From: Nonlabens xiamenensis
GTDB lineage: Bacteria; Bacteroidota; Bacteroidia; Flavobacteriales; Flavobacteriaceae
Length of the DNA stretch: 64,000 nucleotides
Direction: 5' to 3'
NCBI RefSeq assembly: GCF_003865345.1
Contig: NZ_RMVE01000003.1
Span: 248,001 to 312,000 of the forward strand
Positions 33,414-42,582 of this stretch are shown here, piece after piece. The translations under genes and the position numbers were made by a program. How positions within the stretch are numbered: the stretch's first letter is position 1; each line of letters opens with the position of its first letter. A model generated the notes under the pieces. The model was not told the DNA's origin. It saw nothing but the letters and a program-made list of their open reading frames with translations, and made no database searches.

Positions 33414-36368
33414 ATGAACAAATTTCTATTACTCCTGCTGCTGGTCTGCGGATCACTCTACGCACAGGATTATTTCCCCAATAACGACGACATCAGCGCA
33501 GTAAGCGATGTGACTCGCGTCATCACCAATGCCCATGTAACCACAAAACCTGGTGTACAGATTAAGAACGCCACTATCGTCATCAAGGATGGTAAAATCC
33601 AGGCGATTGGGAAAAATATTGATATTCCCAGTGATGCTGTAATAGAGGACGCTCAAGGTAATTATATCTATGCTTCCTTTATTGAGCCGTACGCCGATTT
33701 TGGGATGCGTGAACCCAAGAAAGCCCCTAGTAGTCGAACCTCCCAATATGATGAGGGAAGAAAAGGCTTTTACTGGAACGATCATATTCGCCCTGAGCAA
33801 CGTGCCATGGACTTTTACGAATTTGACAAAAAAGCGGCCGAAAAATTCAATAAAGCAGGTTACGGTACTGTACAAACCCATCTACATGATGGTATTGCCA
33901 GAGGAAATGGCATGTTGGTGACCATGAACCTGGAAGGAAGTGATGCTGACCGAATACTTCAACAAGTGAGCGGTAACTTTTATTCGCTGAGCAAAAGCCG
34001 TCAGTCTAATCAGGCCTACCCTACCTCATTAATGGGAGCATTGGCATTGCTGCGACAAACCCACTTTGATGCCGACTGGTACGCTGGCGGGCACGCAAAA
34101 ACTAAAGATTTGTCCCTTGAAGCACTGAATGATAATAAAGATTTGGTGCAAATCATTGAGGCAGGCGACAAGAAAAACCTGCTGCGCGTTGATAAACTTG
34201 GCGATCGTATCGGTAAGCAATTTATTATCGTGGGTGGCGCAGACGCCTATGAAATGATCGATGATGTACAAGCCACCAATGCGGCATTAATCGTCCCGGT
34301 AAATTTCCCGAAAGCCTATGATGTAGAAAATCCCAACCTGGAGTGGTTTGTAGATCTTTCGGATATGCGGGACTGGAAACAAGCCCCCGGTAATCTGATG
34401 AGCCTCTCTAATAAAGGAATCACCTATGCCATTACCACCAATGGCCTCAAGTCTCCTGACGAGCTCATGGAGCAGTTGAGAAGAGCTATGCAATATGGTT
34501 TGAAAGAAGAACAAGCCTTGGCGGCACTTACCACCACTCCTGCCCGATTGCTTAAAATTGATAATCAGTTGGGGACATTGGAAAAAGGCAAATGGGCCAA
34601 CTTTATCATGACCTCAGGCCAGCTTTTTGAAAAGGAAACTGACCTATTAGAAAATTGGGTTCAAGGAGCCAAGCATGTCATCAAAGACAGAAATAAGAGA
34701 GATATTGATGGATCATATACCATGACCCTTGATGGCAACGACTACGACCTCGATATCAAGGGCAATGGGAAAAAATTAACTGTCAAGGTGGACAGCACCA
34801 AATTGAAATCTAAAATCAGTTATGATGGTGATTGGATCAATATCGTTAGTGCAGATAGAGAGGAGAAGAACTCTTTTATTAGATTACTAGCCCAACTGGA
34901 TAAGGATGAGCAAGGAATTTCAGGCACTGCCTACCTTTTCAACGGAAATGAGGTTGCCTTTAAAGCCAAACGTCAAGAAAACAAGGACAAGGGTGAGGAC
35001 GACGAAGAGCAAGATGAAAGTGACGTCAGCATCAATATGGGCCGCATTACTTATCCCAACGTTGGTTTTGGGAGCGAGGAACTGCCGCAACAAGAAACTA
35101 TTTTATACCGTAACGCTACTGTATGGACCAATGAGACCGAAGGTATATTAAAGAATACCGATGTTCTGGTGAAGAATGGGAAAATCAGCAATATTGGAAA
35201 TGATCTCAAGGCTGGAAATGCTCGGGTAATTGATGCAACTGGAAAACACTTGACTAGCGGAATTGTAGATGAACATAGCCACATCGCTATAGATAATGGT
35301 GTAAATGAGGCAGGCCATAACTCTACTGCCGAGGTGACCATTGAAGATGTAGTAGATCATGAAGATATTAATCTTTACCGCAATCTGGCCGGAGGAGTTA
35401 CCAGTGCACAACTTTTGCACGGAAGCGCCAACCCCATCGGCGGACGTAGCGCGATCATTAAATTGAAATGGGGATATAAAGATGATGAAATGATTTATGA
35501 CGATACCCCAAAATTTATCAAATTTGCCCTGGGTGAAAATGTTAAACAATCCCGTTACCAAAATGGGGTTCGGTTCCCGCAGTCGCGTATGGGAGTAGAA
35601 CAAGTATTTGAAGATTATTTCTCTAGAGCCAGGGCCTATGCCGATTCCAGAGAGGATGCAGACTTTAGATACGATGAGGAAATGGAAACACTGTTGGAGA
35701 TTTTGGAAAGCGAGCGATTTGTGTCCTGTCATTCTTATGTACAGAGCGAAATCAATATGCTGATGAAGGTAGCTGAGCGCCACGGATTCCGTATCAATAC
35801 TTTTACCCACATTCTCGAAGGTTACAAAGTCGCCGATAAAATGGCCGAGCACGGTGCTGGAGGCTCCACCTTCAGCGACTGGTGGGCTTATAAGTATGAA
35901 GTAAATGACGCCATACCTTACAACGGAGCAATCATGCATTCCCAAGGAGTGACCGTTGCTTTTAACTCTGATGATGCAGAAATGTCCAGACGCTTGAATC
36001 AAGAAGCAGCCAAAGCTGTTAAATATGGAGGTGTGAGTGAAGAAGAGGCCTGGAAGTTTGTAACACTGAATCCTGCCAAATTGTTACATATTGACGACCG
36101 CACCGGAAGTATCAAAGAAGGAAAGGATGCTGACCTGGTGTTGTGGAACGACCACCCACTTAGCGTCACCGCAAGACCAGAAATCACGATGGTCGATGGT
36201 ATCGTATTTTTTGATATGGAACGCGATGCCCGCTTTCGCGAAAGCATAAAAAAAGAAAGGCAACAGTTGATTAACGAGATGCTGGTTGCTAAAAATAAGG
36301 GGCTAAAAACCCAAGAACCGAAGAAAAAGGAGAAAACGCTCTATGAATGCGAAACCATACACTGGTAA
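33414..36368 (+). CDS. Secreted two-module amidohydrolase
   Basis: A 984-residue exported protein with a signal peptide (MNKFLLLLLLVCGSLYAQ). It holds two amidohydrolase modules. In the first (about 30-430) the metal-binding HxH after the first strand is missing (it reads IYASFIEPYADFG), suggesting a non-catalytic copy. In the second (about 560-960) the motif is present (GIVDEHSHIAID), with later HSYVQSE, FTHILEGYK and NSDDAEMSRRL supplying the remaining ligands and the catalytic Asp. A linker with Asp/Glu-rich KGEDDEEQDESD joins them. The palindrome at 36232-36245 encodes RFRES near residues 940-944. It is followed 10 bp later by another amidohydrolase-like gene. Confidence 0.85.
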   Translation: MNKFLLLLLLVCGSLYAQDYFPNNDDISAVSDVTRVITNAHVTTKPGVQIKNATIVIKDGKIQAIGKNIDIPSDAVIEDAQGNYIYASFIEPYADFGMREPKKAPSSRTSQYDEGRKGFYWNDHIRPEQRAMDFYEFDKKAAEKFNKAGYGTVQTHLHDGIARGNGMLVTMNLEGSDADRILQQVSGNFYSLSKSRQSNQAYPTSLMGALALLRQTHFDADWYAGGHAKTKDLSLEALNDNKDLVQIIEAGDKKNLLRVDKLGDRIGKQFIIVGGADAYEMIDDVQATNAALIVPVNFPKAYDVENPNLEWFVDLSDMRDWKQAPGNLMSLSNKGITYAITTNGLKSPDELMEQLRRAMQYGLKEEQALAALTTTPARLLKIDNQLGTLEKGKWANFIMTSGQLFEKETDLLENWVQGAKHVIKDRNKRDIDGSYTMTLDGNDYDLDIKGNGKKLTVKVDSTKLKSKISYDGDWINIVSADREEKNSFIRLLAQLDKDEQGISGTAYLFNGNEVAFKAKRQENKDKGEDDEEQDESDVSINMGRITYPNVGFGSEELPQQETILYRNATVWTNETEGILKNTDVLVKNGKISNIGNDLKAGNARVIDATGKHLTSGIVDEHSHIAIDNGVNEAGHNSTAEVTIEDVVDHEDINLYRNLAGGVTSAQLLHGSANPIGGRSAIIKLKWGYKDDEMIYDDTPKFIKFALGENVKQSRYQNGVRFPQSRMGVEQVFEDYFSRARAYADSREDADFRYDEEMETLLEILESERFVSCHSYVQSEINMLMKVAERHGFRINTFTHILEGYKVADKMAEHGAGGSTFSDWWAYKYEVNDAIPYNGAIMHSQGVTVAFNSDDAEMSRRLNQEAAKAVKYGGVSEEEAWKFVTLNPAKLLHIDDRTGSIKEGKDADLVLWNDHPLSVTARPEITMVDGIVFFDMERDARFRESIKKERQQLINEMLVAKNKGLKTQEPKKKEKTLYECETIHW
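36232..36245. repeat. Iterated palindrome copy 9 (in two-module amidohydrolase gene)
   Basis: Perfect GCTTTCGCGAAAGC, read as RFRES in the last helix region. Confidence 0.95.
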
Positions 36369-36378
36369 TATAAATACC

Positions 36379-37683
36379 ATGAAAAAATTATTATTGATCA
36401 TCTGCTGCTGGACTGTCACTTTTGCCAGCGCACAACAAACGCCCGCTCCAGAGCAATCCGGGACTTACACTATTATGAACGCTACTGCGCACATAGGAAA
36501 TGGTGAGATCATTGAGAATTCTGTGATTGTTATTGAGAACGGAAAAATTTCTGCGATAGCAGATGCTACGACCGTTCGCATGGATATACGCGGAGAAAAA
36601 ATTGATGCCTACGGGATGCATGTTTATCCGGGTATTATTGCCATGAACACCACCCTGGGGTTGGTTGAAGTTGATGCGGTAAAGGCAAGCGATGACGAAC
36701 GGGAAATGGGAACATACAACCCACATATACGCTCTCTGATTGCTTACAATGCCGAAAGCCGGGTGGTGGAATCCATGAGACCCAATGGCGTCTTAATGGC
36801 ACAGGTAGCCCCTCGTGGAGGTAGAATTTCTGGAATGTCTAGTGTAGTTCAGTTGGACGCCTGGAACTGGGAGGATGCGGTAATCCGTGAAGATGACGGT
36901 GTGCATATCAACTGGCCTAGTAGTTTTAGGAGAACTGGTACTTGGTACAATCCTGGACCCATTGAACCTAGCAAGAATTACCAAAAGCAGGTACAAGAGC
37001 TCACTGACTTTTTGCGTTCAGCCAAAGCTTATAATACCAGTACGTCCAACCAGGAATTAGACCTGAAATTTCAAGCTTTGGCACCAGTTGTCAAGGGAGA
37101 AAAAAACACTTACTTCCATGTGAACGGAGAGAAATCTATTAGAGATGTACTCAATTTTATCGATGAGCATGGTATTTCAAAACCTGTATTGGTAGGTGCG
37201 CGTGAGGCACAACATTTGGGTAGCGAACTCGCCCGTAGACAGATACCAGTATTAGCCGGGCGCGTACATGATCTGCCTGCACGGGAAGATGAAGACTATG
37301 ACATGCCCTATAAGTTCCCAAAGCTTTTGGCCGATCAAGGTGTGATGGTAGCTTTAGAAAATGCTGGTGATATGGAACGCCACCAGACCAGAAACTTTCC
37401 ATTTTATGCGGGAACCGTAGCGGGTCATGGAATGGACATGGAAAAAGCCTTGATGATGATTACCTTGACTCCTGCTAAAATTTTGGGGATTGACAAAGAC
37501 TATGGTTCGCTGGAACAAGGTAAGAGTGCGACACTCTTTATCTCGCGAGGCAATGCATTGGACATGCGAGGTAATCAATTGATCCGTGCATTCATTGACG
37601 GTAGGGACATCTCGCTGGAAAGTCACCAAACTGAGTTGTACGAGCGCTACATGAACAAATACGGCGAAGAGATCAAGGATTGA
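36379..37683 (+). CDS. Secreted amidohydrolase-like protein lacking the HxH motif
   Basis: A 434-residue protein with a signal peptide (MKKLLLIICCWTVTFASAQ) and one amidohydrolase fold: IVIENGKISAIAD beta-sandwich start, then VYPGIIAMNTTLGL where active enzymes have a DxHxH; the histidines are absent. The C-terminal part has MITLTPAKILGIDKDYGSLEQGK typical of the family. It resembles the first, degenerate module of the preceding gene and lies 10 bp after it, so it may form a complex with the larger protein as a non-catalytic partner. The ATG at 36379 is preferred over 36343, which overlaps the preceding gene and lacks a signal peptide. Confidence 0.82.
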   Translation: MKKLLLIICCWTVTFASAQQTPAPEQSGTYTIMNATAHIGNGEIIENSVIVIENGKISAIADATTVRMDIRGEKIDAYGMHVYPGIIAMNTTLGLVEVDAVKASDDEREMGTYNPHIRSLIAYNAESRVVESMRPNGVLMAQVAPRGGRISGMSSVVQLDAWNWEDAVIREDDGVHINWPSSFRRTGTWYNPGPIEPSKNYQKQVQELTDFLRSAKAYNTSTSNQELDLKFQALAPVVKGEKNTYFHVNGEKSIRDVLNFIDEHGISKPVLVGAREAQHLGSELARRQIPVLAGRVHDLPAREDEDYDMPYKFPKLLADQGVMVALENAGDMERHQTRNFPFYAGTVAGHGMDMEKALMMITLTPAKILGIDKDYGSLEQGKSATLFISRGNALDMRGNQLIRAFIDGRDISLESHQTELYERYMNKYGEEIKD

Positions 37684-37711
37684 TACAAGACCAATCATCA
37701 GATTTCAAAGG

Positions 37712-37746
37712 AAAACAGCCAGAACAATAAAGTTCTGGCTGTTTTG
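37712..37746. terminator. Bidirectional intrinsic terminator
   Basis: Perfect 14-nt arms AAAACAGCCAGAAC and GTTCTGGCTGTTTT around an AATAAA loop, between the amidohydrolase gene and the convergent transglutaminase gene. Confidence 0.92.
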
Positions 37747-37822
37747 TTTTACGAATAAACATTCATAGCTCAAGTGGTACTCATACTGAAAATAAGTATC
37801 CCCTATAGTCTTACTTTGCTTG

Positions 37823-38800
37823 CTATTGTTGTTGTTGCTGTTGTTGCCATTTCAAATAGGACGGATTGGAAAATCGGTTTTCCAAATCCCTTTTTACTTC
37901 TGCAAAATCTTCTGCCCGGTATTCCTGCTGAGTTCTTTCTTTGAACTCCTTTACTTCCTTTACCCTGACAGTATATTCTGTTTTGTTGTTTCCTGAACCG
38001 GTAAGATAAATCACACCCTTCAATGGAGCGCAGTCTTGATAATCCCTTCCATGGGTGACTTTGATATGATGGGTCGCCGCCAATAAATTATTGGTAGGAT
38101 CGAATCCTACCCAACCCGTTCCGGGAATATAACACTCTACCCAGGCATGCATCTGAAGGTCTCCCACCATGGTATTATTTTGATGCAGGTAACCTGAAAC
38201 ATACCTAGCAGGAACGCCATTCAAGCGAGCGAGTCCGCAGAATACGTGAGTAAAATCCTGGCAAACTCCTTTGCGCTGGTCCAATATCTCTGTAATACTG
38301 GATTCTGTTGTAGTGACTTCTGTTTTAAAGGTAAAGTATTCAAAACTCCATTGATTGAGGTGACATAAATTTGAAAAAATAGTCTCCTTACGATCAAAAA
38401 CAAACAATTTTTGGAACTGCTGGGGTATGCTTGTTAAAGCCGTAGGGAATAAAAACTTTTCATGATCTACCTTAAAAACCAGATCATCAATCATTTTAAA
38501 ATCCTGACCAGGTGTTGAGTTTTTAATATTTTGAAAAGGGTTGATTTCTTTCTTCTCCACATCCATATGGGCGGTAAATGTTATTTCCCTAAGCGCCTTT
38601 TTAGTAACTAACTTGATGGTAGAGTTGAGAAATCCATCTACCGATTGATCGTAGGGAATGTTTTCAGAATTAGAAAACTGAAAAAACCGGAGTTTTTGGG
38701 TATCGTTGTCTTCCGGTAAAATGATGAATTGCCAAACAGCCTCTCTCAAAGGTACCTCATAGGTATTGACGGCTTCATAGAAAATCTGATATTTTAACAT
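37823..38800 (-). CDS. Transglutaminase-like cysteine peptidase of the ATP-grasp/alpha-E operon
   Basis: A 325-residue cytoplasmic protein with the transglutaminase-like triad Cys180 in RKGVCQDFTHVF, His218 in MHAWVECY and Asp234 in VGFDPTNN; N-terminal beta domain before it. It is the third gene of an operon with a circularly permuted ATP-grasp and an alpha-E protein, a set predicted by comparative genomics to make or trim a peptide or peptide-modified product. Oddity: seven consecutive glutamines (CAA/CAG codons, 37826-37846) form the extreme C-terminus just before the stop. The reaction and product are unknown. Confidence 0.9.
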   Translation of the reverse strand: MLKYQIFYEAVNTYEVPLREAVWQFIILPEDNDTQKLRFFQFSNSENIPYDQSVDGFLNSTIKLVTKKALREITFTAHMDVEKKEINPFQNIKNSTPGQDFKMIDDLVFKVDHEKFLFPTALTSIPQQFQKLFVFDRKETIFSNLCHLNQWSFEYFTFKTEVTTTESSITEILDQRKGVCQDFTHVFCGLARLNGVPARYVSGYLHQNNTMVGDLQMHAWVECYIPGTGWVGFDPTNNLLAATHHIKVTHGRDYQDCAPLKGVIYLTGSGNNKTEYTVRVKEVKEFKERTQQEYRAEDFAEVKRDLENRFSNPSYLKWQQQQQQQ

Positions 38801-38823
38801 GTGGCAAAGGTGATAAGAACCTA

Positions 38824-39777
38824 TTAATTATATAAAAAATACTCCTTTTCAATGGAAGAAGCGATCGTGTACAGGGTTTCCCTGATCTGGGTAAGATGGC
38901 CTTGAATGTCTTCCTCTATAGTTTCTATGGAAAGATAGGCCATATGAGCTTGGGTCTTTCCGACCAAATAGGCGGTAGAGTTTTTGGACGGGAGCTTTTC
39001 CATGGACAGACTCAAGATATGTTTGTTTAATCGATTGATGCTGTTCATGATGGATCTCGGACAATCCGGGTGAAGCACCAAAAACTCCAGTACATTGCTA
39101 CTATCGGGGGTTTTCTTATAAAAACGGCGCATCATATCATGGGATTCAATACATTTAAGCAAGGTGATCCATTCATAGCTGCGTTCAAATAGTTCATCGT
39201 TAGGTGTAGACTCCAAGGCATCCGTATATTTTGTTTGAATGATATGACTGACCTGAATCGCACGCTCAACACTTATTCCCAGCATAATAATGGCGTACAC
39301 CTCGTCGTGAAATAAGGTCCCTCTGATTTTCTCTCTCAAAATGGCGGTTGATTCTGTCACCAAGGTGGTGAACTCAAAAAGTCCTTTAACCTTAAAGTGA
39401 TTGGGGTCATACCTCAATACCGCGTGATAAAATTTATTCAGCGCTTCATAAAATTCTGTCGAAAGCACATCTCGGGCGCTATTGGCATTTTCTCTAGCAT
39501 TTCGCACCGCATTGATGATGGAGTACGGTTCATCAATATTTAGAGCAATATTGAAAAGCACTTCCTGTTCATCGAGAAGGTGGTCTACGGAAGTCGTCAC
39601 CGTATTGGTCATAAAAAGTGAGGATCTGAGCACTCGTTGTCTGGATTGTGATTCAGTAGTGGGCGCATCCAGGGATGAAAAATAATTGACATTTAGAAAT
39701 CTAGCGATATGTTCTGAACGTTCTATATATCGACCCATCCAAAATAGGTTATTGGCTACTCTTGCTAACATATGCAA
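38824..39777 (-). CDS. Alpha-E domain protein (DUF403)
   Basis: A 317-residue all-helical cytoplasmic protein starting MLARVANNLFWMGRYIERSEHIARFLNV, the standard beginning of alpha-E proteins, with RNARENANSARDVLSTEFYEALN later. It always travels with the permuted ATP-grasp and transglutaminase genes, as here, and is thought to be a helper or carrier in that pathway. It starts 22 bp after the ATP-grasp gene and ends 23 bp before the transglutaminase gene. Its biochemical job is not known. Confidence 0.9.
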   Translation of the reverse strand: MHMLARVANNLFWMGRYIERSEHIARFLNVNYFSSLDAPTTESQSRQRVLRSSLFMTNTVTTSVDHLLDEQEVLFNIALNIDEPYSIINAVRNARENANSARDVLSTEFYEALNKFYHAVLRYDPNHFKVKGLFEFTTLVTESTAILREKIRGTLFHDEVYAIIMLGISVERAIQVSHIIQTKYTDALESTPNDELFERSYEWITLLKCIESHDMMRRFYKKTPDSSNVLEFLVLHPDCPRSIMNSINRLNKHILSLSMEKLPSKNSTAYLVGKTQAHMAYLSIETIEEDIQGHLTQIRETLYTIASSIEKEYFLYN

Positions 39778-39799
39778 TATTAAATAAGATGATTAATGA

Positions 39800-41263
39800 T
39801 TAAGATTTGAGAACCCAGGTATCCTTGGATCCGCCACCTTGTGATGAGTTGACGATCAGATTGCCTTTTTGAAGAGCAACTCGCGTCAATCCGCCTTTCA
39901 GCACAAAATCCTTGTCTTTACCCAAAATGGTATAGGTTCTCAAATCCACATGTCGTGGTTCAAAGGAGTTGGACTCTTCGATATAGGTAGCATGAACGGA
40001 CAGTGACATGATAGGTTGGGCGATATATTTACGTGGACTGGCAGCAATCGTTTTCTTGACCTCTTCTATTTCGTCCTTTGTCAGTCTATTTCCTATGGAA
40101 ATTCCATAACCTCCCGCTTCATCAACTGGTTTAATCACCAATTTGTCAATGTTGTTCAGCACATATTTCAATTCGTCGGGCCTGCTGCAATGGTAAGTGT
40201 GAACGTTATTCAGTATGGGTTCTTCATTGAGGTAATATTTGATGATATCTGGCATATAGGTATAGATCGCCTTATCATCTGCTACTCCAGTTCCGGGAGC
40301 ATTTACCAACGTCACATTGCCTTTCGCGTAAGCGGAAAAAAGACCAGGAACTCCGAGCGTCGAATCTGGTTTAAATTCCATGGGATCTATAAACTGGTCG
40401 TCAATACGCCTGTATATGACATGTACTCTTTGGGCGCCATTGATGGATTGCATATATACCTTATCTTTTTCTACATATAAATCTCTTCCTTCTACCAGCT
40501 CCACTCCCATGGCTTTTGCCAAATAGGAATGTTCGTAATAAGCTGAATTATAAATCCCTGGTGTAATGACCACACAATTGGGTTGGTCTACGCCTTCTGG
40601 TTTGACCGTTTGCATAATCTCCAGTAAATTTTGTGCGTAATCGGTAACCGTAAATGTTTTATAGGCGTCAAAAACTCCGAATAGAGCCTTTTTCAAAGCT
40701 GTGCGATTACAAATAACGTAGCTTACCCCGGAAGGGCATCGTATGTTGTCTTCCAAGACATAATATTTGCCGTCACTGTGCTTGATCAGATCTGTGCCCG
40801 AGATATGATTATAGATGCCGCCAGGTGGCTCCAGTCCATTCATTTGACTCAGATAATTGGCACTCGAATTGATCAATTCTATGGGCACAATTCCATCCTT
40901 GATAATTTTCTTGTCGTGATACACATCATGTAGAAAATGGTTAAGGGCCTTGCTGCGTTGCAAAACTCCTTTTTCAATATGATCCCACTCACTTGAATCT
41001 ATAATGCGGGGAAATAGATCAAAGGGGAATATTTTTTCCTTGATTTCTTGATCACCATATACTTGAAAAGTGATACCTTGATTAAAGAAGGATGATTTTG
41101 CATTGTTATTGAGGCTGGCAAAATCTTCCACCGTATGGCCGCTGTAGATTTCAAATAATTTCTTGTAGACTTCTTTTACATTTCCATCTTCTTCAAAAAT
41201 TTCATCAAAAAATTCCGAATGTTGTTGATAACAAGAAAAAATGGGGTGTTCGGATACATTCAT
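39800..41263 (-). CDS. Circularly permuted type 2 ATP-grasp protein
   Basis: A 487-residue protein with motifs YVLEDNIRCPSGVSYVI (ADP/Mg region), CVVITPGIYNSAYYEH, RRIDDQFIDPMEF and VIKPVDEAGGYGISIG, as in the DUF404/DUF407 ATP-grasp family. It probably ligates a carboxylate to an amine, such as an amino acid or peptide, using ATP. It is the first gene of the operon with alpha-E and transglutaminase genes. Near 40320-40333 there is a two-mismatch version of the iterated palindrome (read as AYAKG), possibly a decayed copy or chance. Substrate unknown. Confidence 0.9.
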   Translation of the reverse strand: MNVSEHPIFSCYQQHSEFFDEIFEEDGNVKEVYKKLFEIYSGHTVEDFASLNNNAKSSFFNQGITFQVYGDQEIKEKIFPFDLFPRIIDSSEWDHIEKGVLQRSKALNHFLHDVYHDKKIIKDGIVPIELINSSANYLSQMNGLEPPGGIYNHISGTDLIKHSDGKYYVLEDNIRCPSGVSYVICNRTALKKALFGVFDAYKTFTVTDYAQNLLEIMQTVKPEGVDQPNCVVITPGIYNSAYYEHSYLAKAMGVELVEGRDLYVEKDKVYMQSINGAQRVHVIYRRIDDQFIDPMEFKPDSTLGVPGLFSAYAKGNVTLVNAPGTGVADDKAIYTYMPDIIKYYLNEEPILNNVHTYHCSRPDELKYVLNNIDKLVIKPVDEAGGYGISIGNRLTKDEIEEVKKTIAASPRKYIAQPIMSLSVHATYIEESNSFEPRHVDLRTYTILGKDKDFVLKGGLTRVALQKGNLIVNSSQGGGSKDTWVLKS

Positions 41264-41437
41264 TGGTTGGAATTTGTGCCTTAAGTTAACACATCTTCCT
41301 TTTGATCTATTCCAAAGAAATGATAAACTCTAAAGAATTATCATGTAGATATTATTTTTTACCTAAAATTACAAATTTGACGTACAAGCTGCTCAAAGGA
41401 TAAACATTTTACAATCTAAATCCATCTCATCCACCCT

Positions 41438-42010
41438 ATGAAATATCAAATCTTAGAAGAACAAATCATATTGGACAAGTTTCTCAAAGTATATGAGGCC
41501 CGAGTGTCCTATGACACCTATACTGGCAATGAACCGTTAGAAGCTACCCGACAAGCATTGGATCGTGGAAATGCAGTAGCTGTTCTTTTGTACGAAAAGG
41601 ACACACAACAATTTTTATTTGTCGAACAGTATCGCTATCCTGCCGCCAGGCATGATGAACCATGGCTTTTGGAAATCCCTGCCGGACACGTAGATGATGG
41701 AGAAGACCCCAAACAAGCCGCTATTCGTGAGGTTAGAGAAGAAATAGGTTTTGAGATTGAGAAGTTAGAACTGATTAATCAATATTTCCCGTCACCTGGA
41801 ATGTTGTCAGAACAGATTAGCTTGTATTATGGAGAAGTCTGCTCCAACGACCAAATCCACCAAGGTGGTGGTAAAGAAGATGAGCAAGAAGACATTTTAT
41901 TGGTAAAAATGCATAGGGATGAGGCAAAGAGAAAATTAGCTCAGGGAATGTTCAACACATCGGTATGTCTGATCAGCCTGCAATGGTATTTCTTAAACCA
42001 TGCTGATTAG
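41438..42010 (+). CDS. NUDIX hydrolase, ADP-ribose pyrophosphatase-like
   Basis: A 190-residue hydrolase. The NUDIX box runs GHVDDGEDPKQAAIREVREE followed by IGF, matching Gx5Ex7REUxEExGU. The preceding VEQYRYPAARHDEPWLLEIPAG is typical of the ADP-ribose/GDP-mannose type NUDIX enzymes, which also supply the Pro-rich loop after it (FPSPGMLSEQISLYYG). It probably breaks down ADP-ribose or another nucleoside diphosphate sugar. It stands alone between the ATP-grasp operon (divergent) and a convergent gene 14 bp downstream. Confidence 0.92.
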   Translation: MKYQILEEQIILDKFLKVYEARVSYDTYTGNEPLEATRQALDRGNAVAVLLYEKDTQQFLFVEQYRYPAARHDEPWLLEIPAGHVDDGEDPKQAAIREVREEIGFEIEKLELINQYFPSPGMLSEQISLYYGEVCSNDQIHQGGGKEDEQEDILLVKMHRDEAKRKLAQGMFNTSVCLISLQWYFLNHAD

Positions 42011-42023
42011 GCTTTTTATTGGA

Positions 42024-42518
42024 TTAAAAGCCATTGGTTTCCTTACCCAGTTCCATCAAATCATCAAAATAATTGAACAACTGACCTTTGGTGATCACGG
42101 CACCAGTTTCAATCAGCTTGAATTTATCTGCGTTGGGATCCTCGCTATATTCTTTTGTGGCGGTAAATATTTTAACCGATTCATCCAAGAGGTTCTTCTG
42201 CAACCATTTATATCCTGAATCGGTAGTGATATCGATCAGTTCATCCCCTACCATAATAGAGATGAGTTCCATTTGATCCACCCCCAACTTGAACAAGTTC
42301 ATGGTGCTAGGTGAAATGTGTTCGAGATATTCTGCCTTATTGAGCACACCTTCCCAGACCAAATCAGAAAACACATCAATCTCCTGCTCTGCTACTTCTG
42401 GTTTATTGGCTTTAATCTCTTTCCATTCCTCTCCAGTAATGGACTGAGTAGCAAGGAAGTTAATAAATTCCTGTTGCATCTCTTCCAACTGTTCTTTGGT
42501 AAGTCTTCTGTATTTCAT
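42024..42518 (-). CDS. Conserved flavobacterial protein of unknown function (DUF6495-like)
   Basis: A 164-residue cytoplasmic protein beginning MKYRRLTKEQLEEMQQEF and rich in acidic helices. It contains the stretch EIDVFSDLVWEGVLNKAEYLEHIS. I recall this family next to the ribosomal rpsF-rpsR-rplI genes in flavobacteria, as here, where it follows rplI on the same strand beyond a terminator. No catalytic motif is visible and no function is known; the family name is from memory. Confidence 0.7.
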   Translation of the reverse strand: MKYRRLTKEQLEEMQQEFINFLATQSITGEEWKEIKANKPEVAEQEIDVFSDLVWEGVLNKAEYLEHISPSTMNLFKLGVDQMELISIMVGDELIDITTDSGYKWLQKNLLDESVKIFTATKEYSEDPNADKFKLIETGAVITKGQLFNYFDDLMELGKETNGF

Positions 42519-42528
42519 GCCTAGTGAT

Positions 42529-42559
42529 AAAAAAAGCCGTTTCAGATGATTGAAACGGC
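42529..42559 (-). terminator. Terminator after rplI
   Basis: Arms GCCGTTTCA (42536-42544) and TGAAACGGC (42551-42559) with an A run on the left (a U tract on the minus strand). It ends the rpsF-rpsR-rplI transcript just before the DUF6495-like gene. Confidence 0.85.
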
Positions 42560-42582
42560 TTAGGATTTATGTGAAGTAGGGA

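Noticed and set aside
35148-36002. Open frame on the minus strand opposite the amidohydrolase
   Set aside because: Shadow frame; the plus-strand protein carries the catalytic motifs.
37826-37846. CAA/CAG run as a microsatellite or phase-variable repeat
   Set aside because: Only seven codons and triplet length, so changes would not shift the frame; mentioned only as a curious Gln tail.
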